Shown: in pieces, positions 16,582-25,649 of the stretch | Layout: each line of letters starts with the position of its first letter | How positions within the stretch are numbered: position 1 is the first letter of the stretch | DNA from: Bacilli bacterium | GTDB lineage: Bacteria > Bacillota_I > Bacilli_A > RFN20 > CAG-826 | Direction of reading: 5' to 3' | Length of the DNA: 34,623 bases | Assembly (NCBI GenBank): GCA_024408565.1 | Contig: JAKSUW010000010.1 | Coordinates: 1-34,623 of the forward strand | Made by a program: the position numbers and the translations under genes | Notes under the pieces: model-generated | Databases searched by the model: none | The model's input: the letters and a program-made list of their open reading frames with translations, nothing else | Told to the model about the DNA's origin: nothing

Positions 16582-18417
16582 TTACTTAACGGTTTCTTCT
16601 TTCATTTCGTAGGCTTCAATCATGTCGCCTTCGTGAATATCGTTATAACCTAAGATGGTTGCACCACATTCAAAACCGTTCTTGACATCACTCGCATCAT
16701 CTTTAAAACGTTTAAGCGAACCAAGTTCACCATCATAAATAACCACGCCATCACGGACAAGATGGACTTTACTTCTCGCTTTGATGTGACCTTCAGTCAC
16801 ATAACAACCCGCGATGGTAAGCTTATTCGCCTTAAAGAGATTACGCACTTCCATTTGACCAATACTCACTTCTTTTAGTTCAGGTTTGAGCATACCTTTT
16901 AAGGCACCTTCAATTTCTTCAATCATCGCGTAGATAATCCGGTGTAAACGAATTTCCACTTTCTCTTCTTCCGCTTTCGCCTTAACGTTTGCGCTTGGAC
17001 GAACGTTAAAGCCATAAATAATCGCGTTACTCGCGGATGCTAAAGCAATATCACTATCGGTGATCGCACCGGCGGTCGCTCGAATCACATTCACCTTAAC
17101 ACCAGGAATATTAATCTTATTCACACTACTTTTTAAGGCTTCGCATGAGCCGGTTGAGTCCGCTCTAATTAAAAGGTTAAGCGAGGTAATTTCGCCTTCT
17201 TGGGCTTGTTTATATAAATCATCAAGACTCCGCGCCGCGCTACCTTGTAAATCGTGTTCTTTCTTCGCTAAGGAACGTTTAAAAGCAATATCACGTGCTT
17301 CCTTTTCCGTTGGGAACGCCATAAAGTGATCGCCCGCGTTAGGTACTTCACTTAAACCAGTCACACTCACTGGTGTAGCTGGCGTCGCACTCTTTAACAC
17401 TTTGTTAAATTCATTGACCATCCGGCGGATGTGACCGTAACTAGTACCCACGACGACATAATCACTATTATTTAAGGTTCCGTTTTGAACTAATAAGGTC
17501 GCTTTTGGTCCTTCGCCTTTATCTAGTTTTGCTTCTAGCACCGTCCCCATCGCGTAGCGATTAGGATTGGCTTTTAATTCTAAAACTTCACTTAAAGTAA
17601 TAATACTTTCTAAAAGATTATCAAGACCTTTGCCCGTCTTGGCACTAATCTCACAGAAAATATTTTCACCACCATATTCTTCGGGAATAATTTCGTGATT
17701 CATTAATTCGTTTTTGACTTTCTCGGGGTTCGCACCATCTTTATCAATCTTATTGATGGCGACAATAATTGGCGCTCTCGCGGCCCGGGCGTGATCAATC
17801 GCTTCAATGGTCTGCGGCATCACACCATCATCGGCGGCGACGACTAAAACCACGATATCAGTGACACTTGCCCCGCGACTTCTCATCGCGGTAAAGGCTT
17901 CGTGACCCGGAGTATCGATAAAAGTAATCTTTTTTCCTTTTACGTCTTTTTGGTAGGCACCGATTGCCTGAGAAATGCCACCGACTTCCCCCGCAGCGAC
18001 ATGACTATTACGAATCGCGTCAATTAAAGTCGTCTTACCATGGTCAACGTGACCCATAATGGTAATGACCGGTGGGCGTTCCACTAAATCTTCTTTCTTA
18101 TCTTTAATTTCAACTTCTTCAAAGTTTTCGGCGCTCACGACTTTTTCTTTCTTGACATCGTAACCAAAGTTTAAGCAAACTTCGCCAATGCTATCATCAT
18201 CAAGCATTTGGTTAATTGTCACCATCTTCTTCTGCAAGAAGAAATACTTAATGATATCACTTGGGAGGATGTTAAGTTGTTTCGCGAGTTCGCCAACACT
18301 TAATGAGCGAGTAAACACGAAGACACCATTATTTACTTTGTTAAAGTTTTTCTTATGGTCTTTATTAAAACTCACGTTACTAATTCGTTGTTTGTTTTTA
18401 AAGTTGTTATTCTTCAT
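16582..18417 (-). CDS. infB: Translation initiation factor IF-2
   Basis: A GTPase that places fMet-tRNA on the 30S subunit and promotes subunit joining. 611 residues: a short N-terminal region with one IF2-N domain (LSVGELAKQLNILPSDIIKYFF), without the long linker of larger forms; the G domain with GHVDHGKTTL, DTPGHEAF and NKIDK; then domains II-IV, the last binding fMet-tRNA. The ATG at 18417 is chosen because it lies eight bases from GGAGG; an in-frame GTG three codons earlier lies inside that site. It follows nusA directly; the ylxR and ylxQ genes that usually separate them are absent. Confidence 0.96.
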   Translation of the reverse strand: MKNNNFKNKQRISNVSFNKDHKKNFNKVNNGVFVFTRSLSVGELAKQLNILPSDIIKYFFLQKKMVTINQMLDDDSIGEVCLNFGYDVKKEKVVSAENFEEVEIKDKKEDLVERPPVITIMGHVDHGKTTLIDAIRNSHVAAGEVGGISQAIGAYQKDVKGKKITFIDTPGHEAFTAMRSRGASVTDIVVLVVAADDGVMPQTIEAIDHARAARAPIIVAINKIDKDGANPEKVKNELMNHEIIPEEYGGENIFCEISAKTGKGLDNLLESIITLSEVLELKANPNRYAMGTVLEAKLDKGEGPKATLLVQNGTLNNSDYVVVGTSYGHIRRMVNEFNKVLKSATPATPVSVTGLSEVPNAGDHFMAFPTEKEARDIAFKRSLAKKEHDLQGSAARSLDDLYKQAQEGEITSLNLLIRADSTGSCEALKSSVNKINIPGVKVNVIRATAGAITDSDIALASASNAIIYGFNVRPSANVKAKAEEEKVEIRLHRIIYAMIEEIEGALKGMLKPELKEVSIGQMEVRNLFKANKLTIAGCYVTEGHIKARSKVHLVRDGVVIYDGELGSLKRFKDDASDVKNGFECGATILGYNDIHEGDMIEAYEMKEETVK

Positions 18418-18447
18418 GTCACTCACCTCCTTTATTAGTTAGTTAAA

Positions 18448-20160
18448 TTACTTCTCGTCGTCGTAATATTCGTCGTACTCGTCGTAATCGACATCATCCT
18501 CATCGTCAAAGCTTTCTTCCTCGTTATTCTTCTCTTCTTCTTCCATTTCACGAAGCTCTTCGGCGGTATAGATGTCCATTTTCTTAATTTCTTCTTTGGG
18601 TTTATCGTCCTCTTTCTTTTCTTCGTGTGGGACTTCAGTTTCGGTAATCTTCCGGGGCCGACGCGCTGGCTTATTCGCCGCTTTCTTTTCCGCTTCTTTT
18701 TCTTGTTCAAGTTGTTTTTCTAGATCAAGAATATTCGTCGTGGTCTTAATTTCCACGTGTTCCGCAGCGCGTTGTTCAGCGCGACTCGCGGCGGCTTTCG
18801 CCTTCGCTAATTCTTCTTCTAAGCTAGAAGTATGAGTTGTAGGCGTAACACTTTCTTTCTTGCGTTTGGCTTTGCTTTCTTCTTTTGAAGCAATCGCGTT
18901 GGCGCTTACTTTTTCTAGTTCGGCGGCCTTCTCTTTCTCTTTTTCTTCCTTATAGGCTAAGGATTGTTTGGCGAATTCGCTCTTCTTCTTTTCTTCTAAG
19001 CGGACCGCGTCTTGGGCTTTTAATTCTTCCGTGGTGGTGTATTTTAAGCCTTCTTTTGCGGCTTCGGATTCTTCGAGGATGGTTAAATCATAACCCGTTA
19101 ACATCACCGCTAAACGAATATTAATGCCGCGTAAACCAATCGCTTTTGAGTATTGACCGTCTTTCACAATACAAGTGGCTTCTTTACCATCTTCATCGTC
19201 TTGGTCAATATTAACACCGACGACTTCCGCGGGACGTAACGCATCAATAATATATAAGGATGGGTTATCACTATAGGCGACGATATCAATCTTTTCTTTA
19301 TCGCGACCGTTACCACCTAATTGGTTCACGACTTTATTAATCCGCCCGCCGTCTTTACCAATGCAACTACCCGTCGCATCAACATCAGGATCATTAGAAT
19401 AGACAGCGACTTTACTTCTTTTACCAGCTTTCCGTGCGATACCTTTAATGACAATCGTGCCATCATAGATTTCGTGAATTTCTTCTTCAAACAAGCGTTT
19501 CACAAAACCTGGATGAGAACGCGTGACCGCGATGCTACCCTTTTTATCGGTGGAGACATCCGCTAAATAGAGCTTAATTTGTTGACCAACGGTAAAGGTT
19601 TCATCGCCAATCATATCTTTACGCGATAAATAAATCGTGTGGTCACCAACTTTAACACCCGCACCCCGTTCTTCAACCTTTTCTACTTCGCCAAGCACAA
19701 TTTCGCCAATGTGGTCTTTATACGTTTCGTATAACACTTCCTTTTCCGCATCATTTAAGCGTTGATGGAAAGCGTTCTTAAATTGTTTAATAAAAATCTT
19801 ACTTAACTCATCGATATCAATATCTTCGTCATGGATTTCAATCACATCATCATATTTAAGGTTCTTATCCTTCATGATTTCTTGGGCGTCTTCTAAATCG
19901 ATTTCGAGCATATCGTCTTCGACGTCTTTCTTGATCGTTTTGATTTGGTAAAAATCTGCTTTACCTTTTTTGGTGTCTAAAACAACCTTCACTTTGGGAT
20001 CCGGTAATTCGATATCTTCACTCTTCACACCACCGTTTAAAATCCGGATATAAGCGCGTTCTAGCGCACTCACCGTAATCTCCCGAATGACATCAGGGGC
20101 GATGTTCTTTTCTTTGCCGAGCACTTCGCTCGCATCAATGAGCTTTTTCACATTAAACAT
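18448..20160 (-). CDS. nusA: Transcription factor NusA with a long charged C-terminal tail
   Basis: Binds RNA polymerase and nascent RNA, and affects pausing, termination and coupling to translation. 570 residues against about 350-400 in most Bacillota. Order: N-terminal polymerase-binding domain (1-140), S1 domain (about 147-215), two KH domains (about 230-365, with GSCIGKDGGRINKV and KAIGLRGINIRL). The last 200 residues are not part of the core. They start with a Lys/Glu/Ala-rich probable coiled coil, pass a basic patch (KPARRPRK) and end in a strongly acidic Asp/Glu/Tyr tail. In Mycoplasma pneumoniae an extended NusA sits between polymerase and ribosome; a similar role here is inference. 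Confidence 0.95.
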   Translation of the reverse strand: MFNVKKLIDASEVLGKEKNIAPDVIREITVSALERAYIRILNGGVKSEDIELPDPKVKVVLDTKKGKADFYQIKTIKKDVEDDMLEIDLEDAQEIMKDKNLKYDDVIEIHDEDIDIDELSKIFIKQFKNAFHQRLNDAEKEVLYETYKDHIGEIVLGEVEKVEERGAGVKVGDHTIYLSRKDMIGDETFTVGQQIKLYLADVSTDKKGSIAVTRSHPGFVKRLFEEEIHEIYDGTIVIKGIARKAGKRSKVAVYSNDPDVDATGSCIGKDGGRINKVVNQLGGNGRDKEKIDIVAYSDNPSLYIIDALRPAEVVGVNIDQDDEDGKEATCIVKDGQYSKAIGLRGINIRLAVMLTGYDLTILEESEAAKEGLKYTTTEELKAQDAVRLEEKKKSEFAKQSLAYKEEKEKEKAAELEKVSANAIASKEESKAKRKKESVTPTTHTSSLEEELAKAKAAASRAEQRAAEHVEIKTTTNILDLEKQLEQEKEAEKKAANKPARRPRKITETEVPHEEKKEDDKPKEEIKKMDIYTAEELREMEEEEKNNEEESFDDEDDVDYDEYDEYYDDEK

Positions 20161-20171
20161 AATTATCTCCT

Positions 20172-20636
20172 TTAAAATTTAATGGCTAAATTCACTTTGT
20201 CGATGTCATTACGCACCAAGGTAATCGCTTTTTTCTTCGCTTTCTCTTGGACTAGCATCGTGACACTTTCCTTTTTGACTTCAAGTAAAGTCCCCACGAT
20301 GTTATTTAATCCCTTATAAGGATGAGAAAGGTGAACGTTAAGATAACGATTTAAGTAGTGATCAAGTTTACTAACCGCAATCGCTTTCTCCGCGCCTAGA
20401 CTAGTGACATCAAGGATATATGGATCCGTGATAATATCACTTGCATCGAGTAAGGGCGAGATTAAATCACTCACACTTACAATCATATCGAGACTAATAT
20501 CTTCGTCCTTATCAATCACGATGTGGAGGTAATACTCACCATTTTCTTTTTGGTAATGGACCTTCACTAAAGTGTAACCTAAGCTATTTAGTTTACCCTT
20601 TAATAGTGATGTGACAGCACTTTCGATATGATTCAT
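20172..20636 (-). CDS. rimP: Ribosome maturation factor RimP
   Basis: 154 residues, the usual length. RimP acts early in 30S assembly. The N-terminal domain has the family pattern GYTLVKVHYQKENGEYYLHIVIDKDEDISLDMIVSVSDLISPLLD, followed by YILDVTSLGAEKAI (the usual LEVSSPG motif is altered). The C-terminal SH3-like domain has GTLLEVKKESVTM. It is the first gene of the rimP-nusA-infB-rbfA operon, behind a leader with a terminator-like hairpin, and has a GGGGAG ribosome binding site. Confidence 0.93.
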   Translation of the reverse strand: MNHIESAVTSLLKGKLNSLGYTLVKVHYQKENGEYYLHIVIDKDEDISLDMIVSVSDLISPLLDASDIITDPYILDVTSLGAEKAIAVSKLDHYLNRYLNVHLSHPYKGLNNIVGTLLEVKKESVTMLVQEKAKKKAITLVRNDIDKVNLAIKF

Positions 20637-20725
20637 TTTCTCCCCTTAAAAATAAAGAGCGGCACTAAGCCACTCATATATTTTGCTATAAGAGATTAGG
20701 TTTTGACACCTAACGAGGTATATCT
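20637..20725 (-). promoter_or_regulatory. Leader with attenuator-like hairpins ahead of rimP-nusA-infB
   Basis: The minus-strand leader holds two hairpins. The first is TTAGGT/ACCTAA (20713-20696) with a 6-base loop, possibly extended by TAAGA/TCTTA. The second is GAGTGGC/GCCGCTC (20675-20657), a 7-bp stem with a 5-base loop and one G-T pair, followed at once by TTTATTTTT and then the rimP ribosome binding site. The second looks like an intrinsic terminator that every rimP transcript must pass. No convincing promoter was found; TATACC near 20725 is a weak candidate. Confidence 0.55.
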
Positions 20726-20784
20726 TACTCCTTACTAACAAAACTGCAAGTGAAAGATATTTAGCTCACTAGATATTGACCATT

Positions 20785-20810
20785 CTTTTTTCATAGAAAA
20801 AAGGTATAAT
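20785..20810 (+). promoter_or_regulatory. Promoter of add with an inverted repeat in its spacer
   Basis: TATAAT (20805-20810) lies 25 bases before the start. A perfect 8-bp inverted repeat, CTTTTTTC/GAAAAAAG around ATA (20785-20803), ends one base before it, filling the spacer. The best -35 by sequence (TTGACC, 20776-20781) is 23 bases away, too far for normal use; ATTCTT at 17 bases is poor. This arrangement suggests a regulated promoter. Confidence 0.5.
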
Positions 20811-20835
20811 GGTTAGGTATATAAAAGGAGATATT

Positions 20836-21849
20836 ATGAACTATAGTAAAGAATTTGTGATGGGACTTCCAAAAGCGGAACTCCACTTACACTTAGAAGG
20901 AACTTTAGAACCGGAACTAAAACTTAAACTCGCTAATAAAAACCATATTGATATTGGTCAAAAAACGATTGAAGAGGTAAAGGCGAGTTATCAATTCCAT
21001 GACCTGACGAGTTTCTTACAAGTTTATTATCCAGCGATGAATGTCTTACAAGATGAATCGGATTTCTATGCGTTAGCGCACGCTTATTTATTAAAAGCAA
21101 AGGCGCATAATGTTAAATATTGCGAACTCTTTTTTGATCCGCAAGCGCATACCTCTCGTGGTGTCCCGTTTAAAACCGTCATTAACGGCTACTATAAAGC
21201 AGTGAGTGAAGCGAAAGAAACTTTAGGTATTGAAGCGCATCTAATTATGTGCTTCTTACGTGATATGTCATATGAATCCGCAAAAGAAACCTATCAAGCG
21301 ATGTTACCTTATAAAGATAAGATTATCGGGATTGGACTTGATTCAGATGAACGGAATAATCCACCTGAGAAATTTAAAGACATTTTCTTACAAGCTAAAA
21401 AAGATGGCTTACATATTACGATGCACTGCGACATCGACCAAATTGATTCCATTAAACATATCCGCACTTGCTTAATGGAGATTGGCGTTGAGCGGCTTGA
21501 TCACGGTACGAATATTGTTGAAGACGAATCGCTGGTAGATTATGTCATCAAACATAAGATTGGTTTTACTTGTTGCCCTGTCTCGAATAGCTTTGTTACG
21601 AAAGACATGAAAGGCAAAGAAATGAAATATTTATTAAGCAAAGGAGCGCTCGTCACGGTTAACTCCGATGACCCGGCTTATTTCCAAAGTTATGTCTCGG
21701 ATGACTTATACACTTTAGCGAGTAAGTTTAATCTTAGCAAAGAAGAAGTGATTGAACTCGCGAAAAACTCCTTCCGCGCAAGCTTTATGAGCGAAGCAAA
21801 AAAAGCTGAATATTTAAAACAAATTGACGAATACGTCAAAACTCACTAA
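20836..21849 (+). CDS. add: Adenosine deaminase
   Basis: Deaminates adenosine to inosine in purine salvage. Zinc-enzyme motifs are all present: LPKAELHLHLEGTL (two metal-binding His and substrate contacts), MHCDID, RLDHGTN and TVNSDDPAYF (the metal-binding Asp pair). 337 residues, normal for the family. The ATG at 20836 follows AAGGAG at good spacing; an in-frame start nine codons upstream would lie at or before the probable transcript start. It is a single-gene unit, divergent from rimP, and its stop abuts the stop of rsmH with no base between. It could act on related aminopurines, but the motifs favour adenosine. Confidence 0.94.
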   Translation: MNYSKEFVMGLPKAELHLHLEGTLEPELKLKLANKNHIDIGQKTIEEVKASYQFHDLTSFLQVYYPAMNVLQDESDFYALAHAYLLKAKAHNVKYCELFFDPQAHTSRGVPFKTVINGYYKAVSEAKETLGIEAHLIMCFLRDMSYESAKETYQAMLPYKDKIIGIGLDSDERNNPPEKFKDIFLQAKKDGLHITMHCDIDQIDSIKHIRTCLMEIGVERLDHGTNIVEDESLVDYVIKHKIGFTCCPVSNSFVTKDMKGKEMKYLLSKGALVTVNSDDPAYFQSYVSDDLYTLASKFNLSKEEVIELAKNSFRASFMSEAKKAEYLKQIDEYVKTH

Positions 21850-22785
21850 TTAGCACTTTTTAATCGCACGTAGTTTTGCACTTTTAGCGCGACTATTCGT
21901 TTCCGTTTCTTCTTTACTCGGTGTCACGACTTTTTTGGTGAGTAAGACAAACGGCATCTTATCATTGGTTGGTAATTCATAAACATCTTCGCGGTCACCA
22001 ATGGTCCGCGTTAACTTTTCAAAAATGTTTTTCACAATCCGGTCTTCAAGACTATGAAACGAAATCACCACTAAACGACCATCGGGTTTTAAATATTTCA
22101 CCGCTTTGCTTAAAGCAATCTCTAAATTGTTTAATTCATCATTCACTTCAATGCGTAAGGCTTGGAAAACTTGTTGAGCGGGGTGACCATGATGGCTCGC
22201 GTTCTTTTTGGGTTTGGCGTGTTTAATCATCTCGGCGAGTTCAATGGTTGAAATAATTTCGTGCCACTCCCGGCGCTTCACGATGCGCTTGGCAATCTTA
22301 TAGGCATCCGGATCTTCACCATTTTCCCGGAAGATTCTGGTTAATTCACGGAGCGAATAGTTATTAATGATATATTTGGCGGTTAATTTTTGACTCCGGT
22401 CCATCCGCATATCAAGGTTACCCTTATGCTGATAAGAGAAACCGCGATAATCTTCATCTAGTTGCGGCGAAGAAACACCGAGGTCTAATAAAATACCATC
22501 AACCTTATCAATATTCTTAATTCTTAAGAACTCATCAAAATAACGATAGTTACTATGAATGATTTCGTAGTGACCACGGGTTTTCACCCCCGCTAAAACT
22601 TTTTCACTATCACTCACCGCTTCTTCATCAAGATCAAAGCCAATTAATAGACCATCTTTCCCTAACCGTTTTAAAATTTCCGAGGCGTGACCCGCCCGAC
22701 CAATCGTAAAATCAAGATAAATACCATTCGGTTTTATATCTAAAAGTTTAATGGCTTCGTTTTTTAAGACGGGGAGGTGTTTCAT
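21850..22785 (-). CDS. rsmH: 16S rRNA (cytosine(1402)-N(4))-methyltransferase
   Basis: Methylates C1402 in the 30S P site. Motifs: LPVLKNEAIKLL and YLDFTIGRAGHASEIL (SAM-binding loop, a variant of the usual DGTLGGGGH), GILLDLGVSSPQLD, GFSYQHKGNLDMRMD, and ISFHSLEDRIVKNIF. 311 residues. In most bacteria it heads the division and cell wall cluster with mraZ and ftsL; here it is the last gene of pheS-pheT-yceD-rsmH. Its ATG overlaps the yceD stop (ATGA). The stop is tail to tail with add. Confidence 0.95.
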   Translation of the reverse strand: MKHLPVLKNEAIKLLDIKPNGIYLDFTIGRAGHASEILKRLGKDGLLIGFDLDEEAVSDSEKVLAGVKTRGHYEIIHSNYRYFDEFLRIKNIDKVDGILLDLGVSSPQLDEDYRGFSYQHKGNLDMRMDRSQKLTAKYIINNYSLRELTRIFRENGEDPDAYKIAKRIVKRREWHEIISTIELAEMIKHAKPKKNASHHGHPAQQVFQALRIEVNDELNNLEIALSKAVKYLKPDGRLVVISFHSLEDRIVKNIFEKLTRTIGDREDVYELPTNDKMPFVLLTKKVVTPSKEETETNSRAKSAKLRAIKKC

Positions 22786-23258
22786 ACATCAAAATCCTTC
22801 AGTTTATCGAAAGCGGGATTATATTCGTTATCTTTTTGTTTTCTTAGCTCATCTTCGCTAAGAACCCGATAACCTTCCCCACTTGCTTTAATTTTAGCAC
22901 CTTTTTTCACTACACGAGTTGGAATTTCACCAACCACTAAATCAAGGATAATCGGGTCAAGGTCCACCACGCTTCCTTCTACGTAATAAGTATCAGGATT
23001 ATTTGGGTCATCACTTAAGTCAATTGACTCAGTAAAATTAAGCGGATAATCAACTGGTTCTAAAGTGTAGGCGCACGCGACTACCGCAGTACCGCGAATC
23101 GCTAAAGTCACATTAATTAAGTTTCCATCGTTAAAAATATCCGCCCGAACTTTAAGGTGATTAAGTGCTAAAAGCGGCTTTCGCACACTTTTAAAATTCA
23201 CTTCTTCTTCAAGAGTGTAAAGTTCTTTAGGAGCAATTTTCGCGATGTTAAATTTCAT
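22782..23258 (-). CDS. YceD/DUF177 family protein
   Basis: 158 residues. It shows the DUF177 outline: an N-terminal beta region (KPLLALNHLKVRADIFND), the central VVACAYTLEPVDYPLN, which stands where members have a C-x2-C pair but has one cysteine here, and DLDPIILDLVVGEIPTRVV near the end. The family is linked to 23S rRNA metabolism in E. coli and plants and usually precedes rpmF. Here rpmF is missing and rsmH follows with a 4-base overlap. It abuts the pheT stop without a gap. Confidence 0.8.
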   Translation of the reverse strand: MKFNIAKIAPKELYTLEEEVNFKSVRKPLLALNHLKVRADIFNDGNLINVTLAIRGTAVVACAYTLEPVDYPLNFTESIDLSDDPNNPDTYYVEGSVVDLDPIILDLVVGEIPTRVVKKGAKIKASGEGYRVLSEDELRKQKDNEYNPAFDKLKDFDV

Positions 23259-25646
23259 TTACCGCACCTTAATATTTTCTTTTAGTAACGCCGCAACAAT
23301 CTTATTCATCGTCTCGTTAATCTCTGCGTCTTTTAGTGTTCCATCATTTTTATTGAGGGCGATCGTTACTGCGATGGATTTTTGTTCATGAAGATTTTTA
23401 TCTTGGTAAACATCAAAGATTTCTACTTGTTTTACAAGTGAACCACCGTGTTTTTTAATAAGATTAATTACGCTTTCTCCTTTAGTCGAAGGCGAGACAA
23501 GTAAAGCAAGGTCACGCGTCACGGTTGGGAAACGTGGAATCGCTTTGAACTTAGTGTGCCCGGTTGGTAAAGCAAGTAACTTATCAAGTTTTAATTCGAG
23601 CACCAACACTTGGTTATTCTTAATTTGGTAACGCGAATAAACACTTGGATGAAGTTCACCAAGATAACCAATCGTTTCCTTGTTAAGACTAATAACCGCA
23701 CTCCGCGTGGGGTGAAGCTCGTTACTCGCAAAGTTTAGTTCGTTTAAACTATAACGGTTTTTCTCAATACCGATAATTTGCATCACCGCTTCTAGATACC
23801 CTTTTAATGAATAGAAATTATACGGGGTTTTCTTTAAAGCGCCTTGTAAAAGTTCTTGACCGGTTAAAACAATCGCTAAACGGAGGCTCTTGCCACCTTC
23901 CGCTGTCACTTCGCTAATCTCAAATAAACCAAAGTCTTTATTTTGGCGAGCGAGATTAAAGCTCGTTACATCAAGTAAAGAAGGAATAAGTCCTGGCCGG
24001 ACATAAGCGTGATCATCGGTCATCGGGTTCTTAATTTTTAAAGGCGCACCATCGACTAATAAACGGAATTCATTGGCCCGCTTTTCGTTCACCAAGGTGT
24101 AACTAACCGTTTGGTATAAACCTAAACTACTTAAGTGATTTTTAATTTCTTTAATGAGTCGTTGTTTTTCAGTGTAGACACCAGGTAGAGTCGTAAGTTT
24201 TGGTAGTTCCGCTTTGACATCTTTAAAGCCTAAAATGCGCACCACTTCTTCCGCTAAATCGTTAAGACCATCAATGTCAATTCGGTAATTAGGCACCGTA
24301 GCAAGGAAGCTCGTTTTGGTTTCCTTACTAATAGCAAAATGATCCGCTTTTAAAGTATCGCGAATAAGACTTAAAGCGTAATCAGTGCCTAAAACACTAT
24401 TAATACTTGTGCTAGTCACCGTAAATTGTTTCGCTTCCTTTTTTGTTTCATCATAAGGTTTTACTTCGTTAGCTTCTTTGGCCCCACAATATTTTTTAAT
24501 TAAAGCCGCTGCTAAGTTCACCGCCTCATAAGCGCTTTGTGGATTAAGTCCATGCGTAAAGCGAATAGAGGATTCACTAATGAGATTAAGGCGAGTTGAG
24601 GTGCGCCGAATTTGAGCGGCATCAAAGATGGCGGCTTCAACGACAATATTTTTCGTCGCTAAACTATCGCTACTTTCTAAGCCACCCATAATCCCCGCTA
24701 AACACATCGGCTTTTTATCACTCGTGACCACTAGGTCGCCTTTCTTCACTTGATAGGTTTTATGGTCTAAGGCCACAAAATCGCCAACATAATCATCGCG
24801 GACTACTAATTCTTGCTTAGGTAATTTATCTAAGTCATACATATGTAATGGTTGCCCAGTTAATAGCATCACGTAGTTACCAATATCAACGATATTGTTA
24901 ATTGGCCGCACTCCCATCGCGATTAAATGCTTCTTAATTTCTAACGGCGATTCTTTGACGGTAATATCGTGAAAAATTTGGGAAACAAATAATTGACATT
25001 TATTGGTGACACTCATGGCTTTAAAGTCCGCTAGTTTCCCCGCCATTATTGGTTCATTAATTGTTTTTACCTTGCGGTTAAATAGTGTTCCGACTTCTTG
25101 TGCGACGTGATATAGCGATAATAAATCAGGCCGATTCGCTAAAAGTTTTAAGTTTAAGACGACATCATCTAAACCAAGTTTATCAAGGACATCTTCTTCA
25201 CCAACTTTAAACTCTTTGCCTAATTCATGGATACCAGTTAAGTCAGGTGTATCAACATACTTTTCATCTACACCTAATTCAAGTAAAGAACAACACATTC
25301 CGTTACTTTGATAGCCGCGGATTGTACTGACTTTAATTTCGCCACCCGGTAATTTCGCGCCCGGCATAGCGACAATGACTTTTAGGTCTTTACGAACATT
25401 AGGTGCACCACAAATAATTTGTTTCACACCATATTTCTTACCTAAATCAACCTCACATAAATGTAAATGGGTGTCGGGTATTAATTCACATTTTTTAACT
25501 TCCCCAACAACGAGATTACTCGCTGTACTTAAACGAGCAATGCTTTCGACTTCCACTCCCGCGAAGGTTAATTTCTTCGCGACCATTTCCGGAGTTAAAT
25601 CATGTAAGTCGACTAACTCAGATAACCAACGATATGACACTAACAT
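23259..25646 (-). CDS. pheT: Phenylalanine-tRNA ligase beta subunit
   Basis: 795 residues, the usual length. Order: B1/OB-fold tRNA-binding domain (about 40-150, with VVGEVKKCELIPDTHLHLCEVD), B3/B4 domain including the editing site, B5 domain (about 400-470), the catalytic-like core, and the C-terminal ferredoxin-fold anticodon-binding domain (FPTVTRDLALLVS). It forms the alpha2-beta2 enzyme with PheS; the beta subunit clears mischarged Tyr-tRNA(Phe). It starts three bases after pheS; the ribosome binding site lies in the pheS stop region (AAAGGAGATAA). Confidence 0.97.
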   Translation of the reverse strand: MLVSYRWLSELVDLHDLTPEMVAKKLTFAGVEVESIARLSTASNLVVGEVKKCELIPDTHLHLCEVDLGKKYGVKQIICGAPNVRKDLKVIVAMPGAKLPGGEIKVSTIRGYQSNGMCCSLLELGVDEKYVDTPDLTGIHELGKEFKVGEEDVLDKLGLDDVVLNLKLLANRPDLLSLYHVAQEVGTLFNRKVKTINEPIMAGKLADFKAMSVTNKCQLFVSQIFHDITVKESPLEIKKHLIAMGVRPINNIVDIGNYVMLLTGQPLHMYDLDKLPKQELVVRDDYVGDFVALDHKTYQVKKGDLVVTSDKKPMCLAGIMGGLESSDSLATKNIVVEAAIFDAAQIRRTSTRLNLISESSIRFTHGLNPQSAYEAVNLAAALIKKYCGAKEANEVKPYDETKKEAKQFTVTSTSINSVLGTDYALSLIRDTLKADHFAISKETKTSFLATVPNYRIDIDGLNDLAEEVVRILGFKDVKAELPKLTTLPGVYTEKQRLIKEIKNHLSSLGLYQTVSYTLVNEKRANEFRLLVDGAPLKIKNPMTDDHAYVRPGLIPSLLDVTSFNLARQNKDFGLFEISEVTAEGGKSLRLAIVLTGQELLQGALKKTPYNFYSLKGYLEAVMQIIGIEKNRYSLNELNFASNELHPTRSAVISLNKETIGYLGELHPSVYSRYQIKNNQVLVLELKLDKLLALPTGHTKFKAIPRFPTVTRDLALLVSPSTKGESVINLIKKHGGSLVKQVEIFDVYQDKNLHEQKSIAVTIALNKNDGTLKDAEINETMNKIVAALLKENIKVR

Positions 25647-25649
25647 AAC

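Noticed and set aside
18435-18710. Very basic Lys/Arg-rich protein in another frame of the nusA tail
   Set aside because: It is produced by shifting the Glu/Lys codons of the tail by one base; no start signal supports it.
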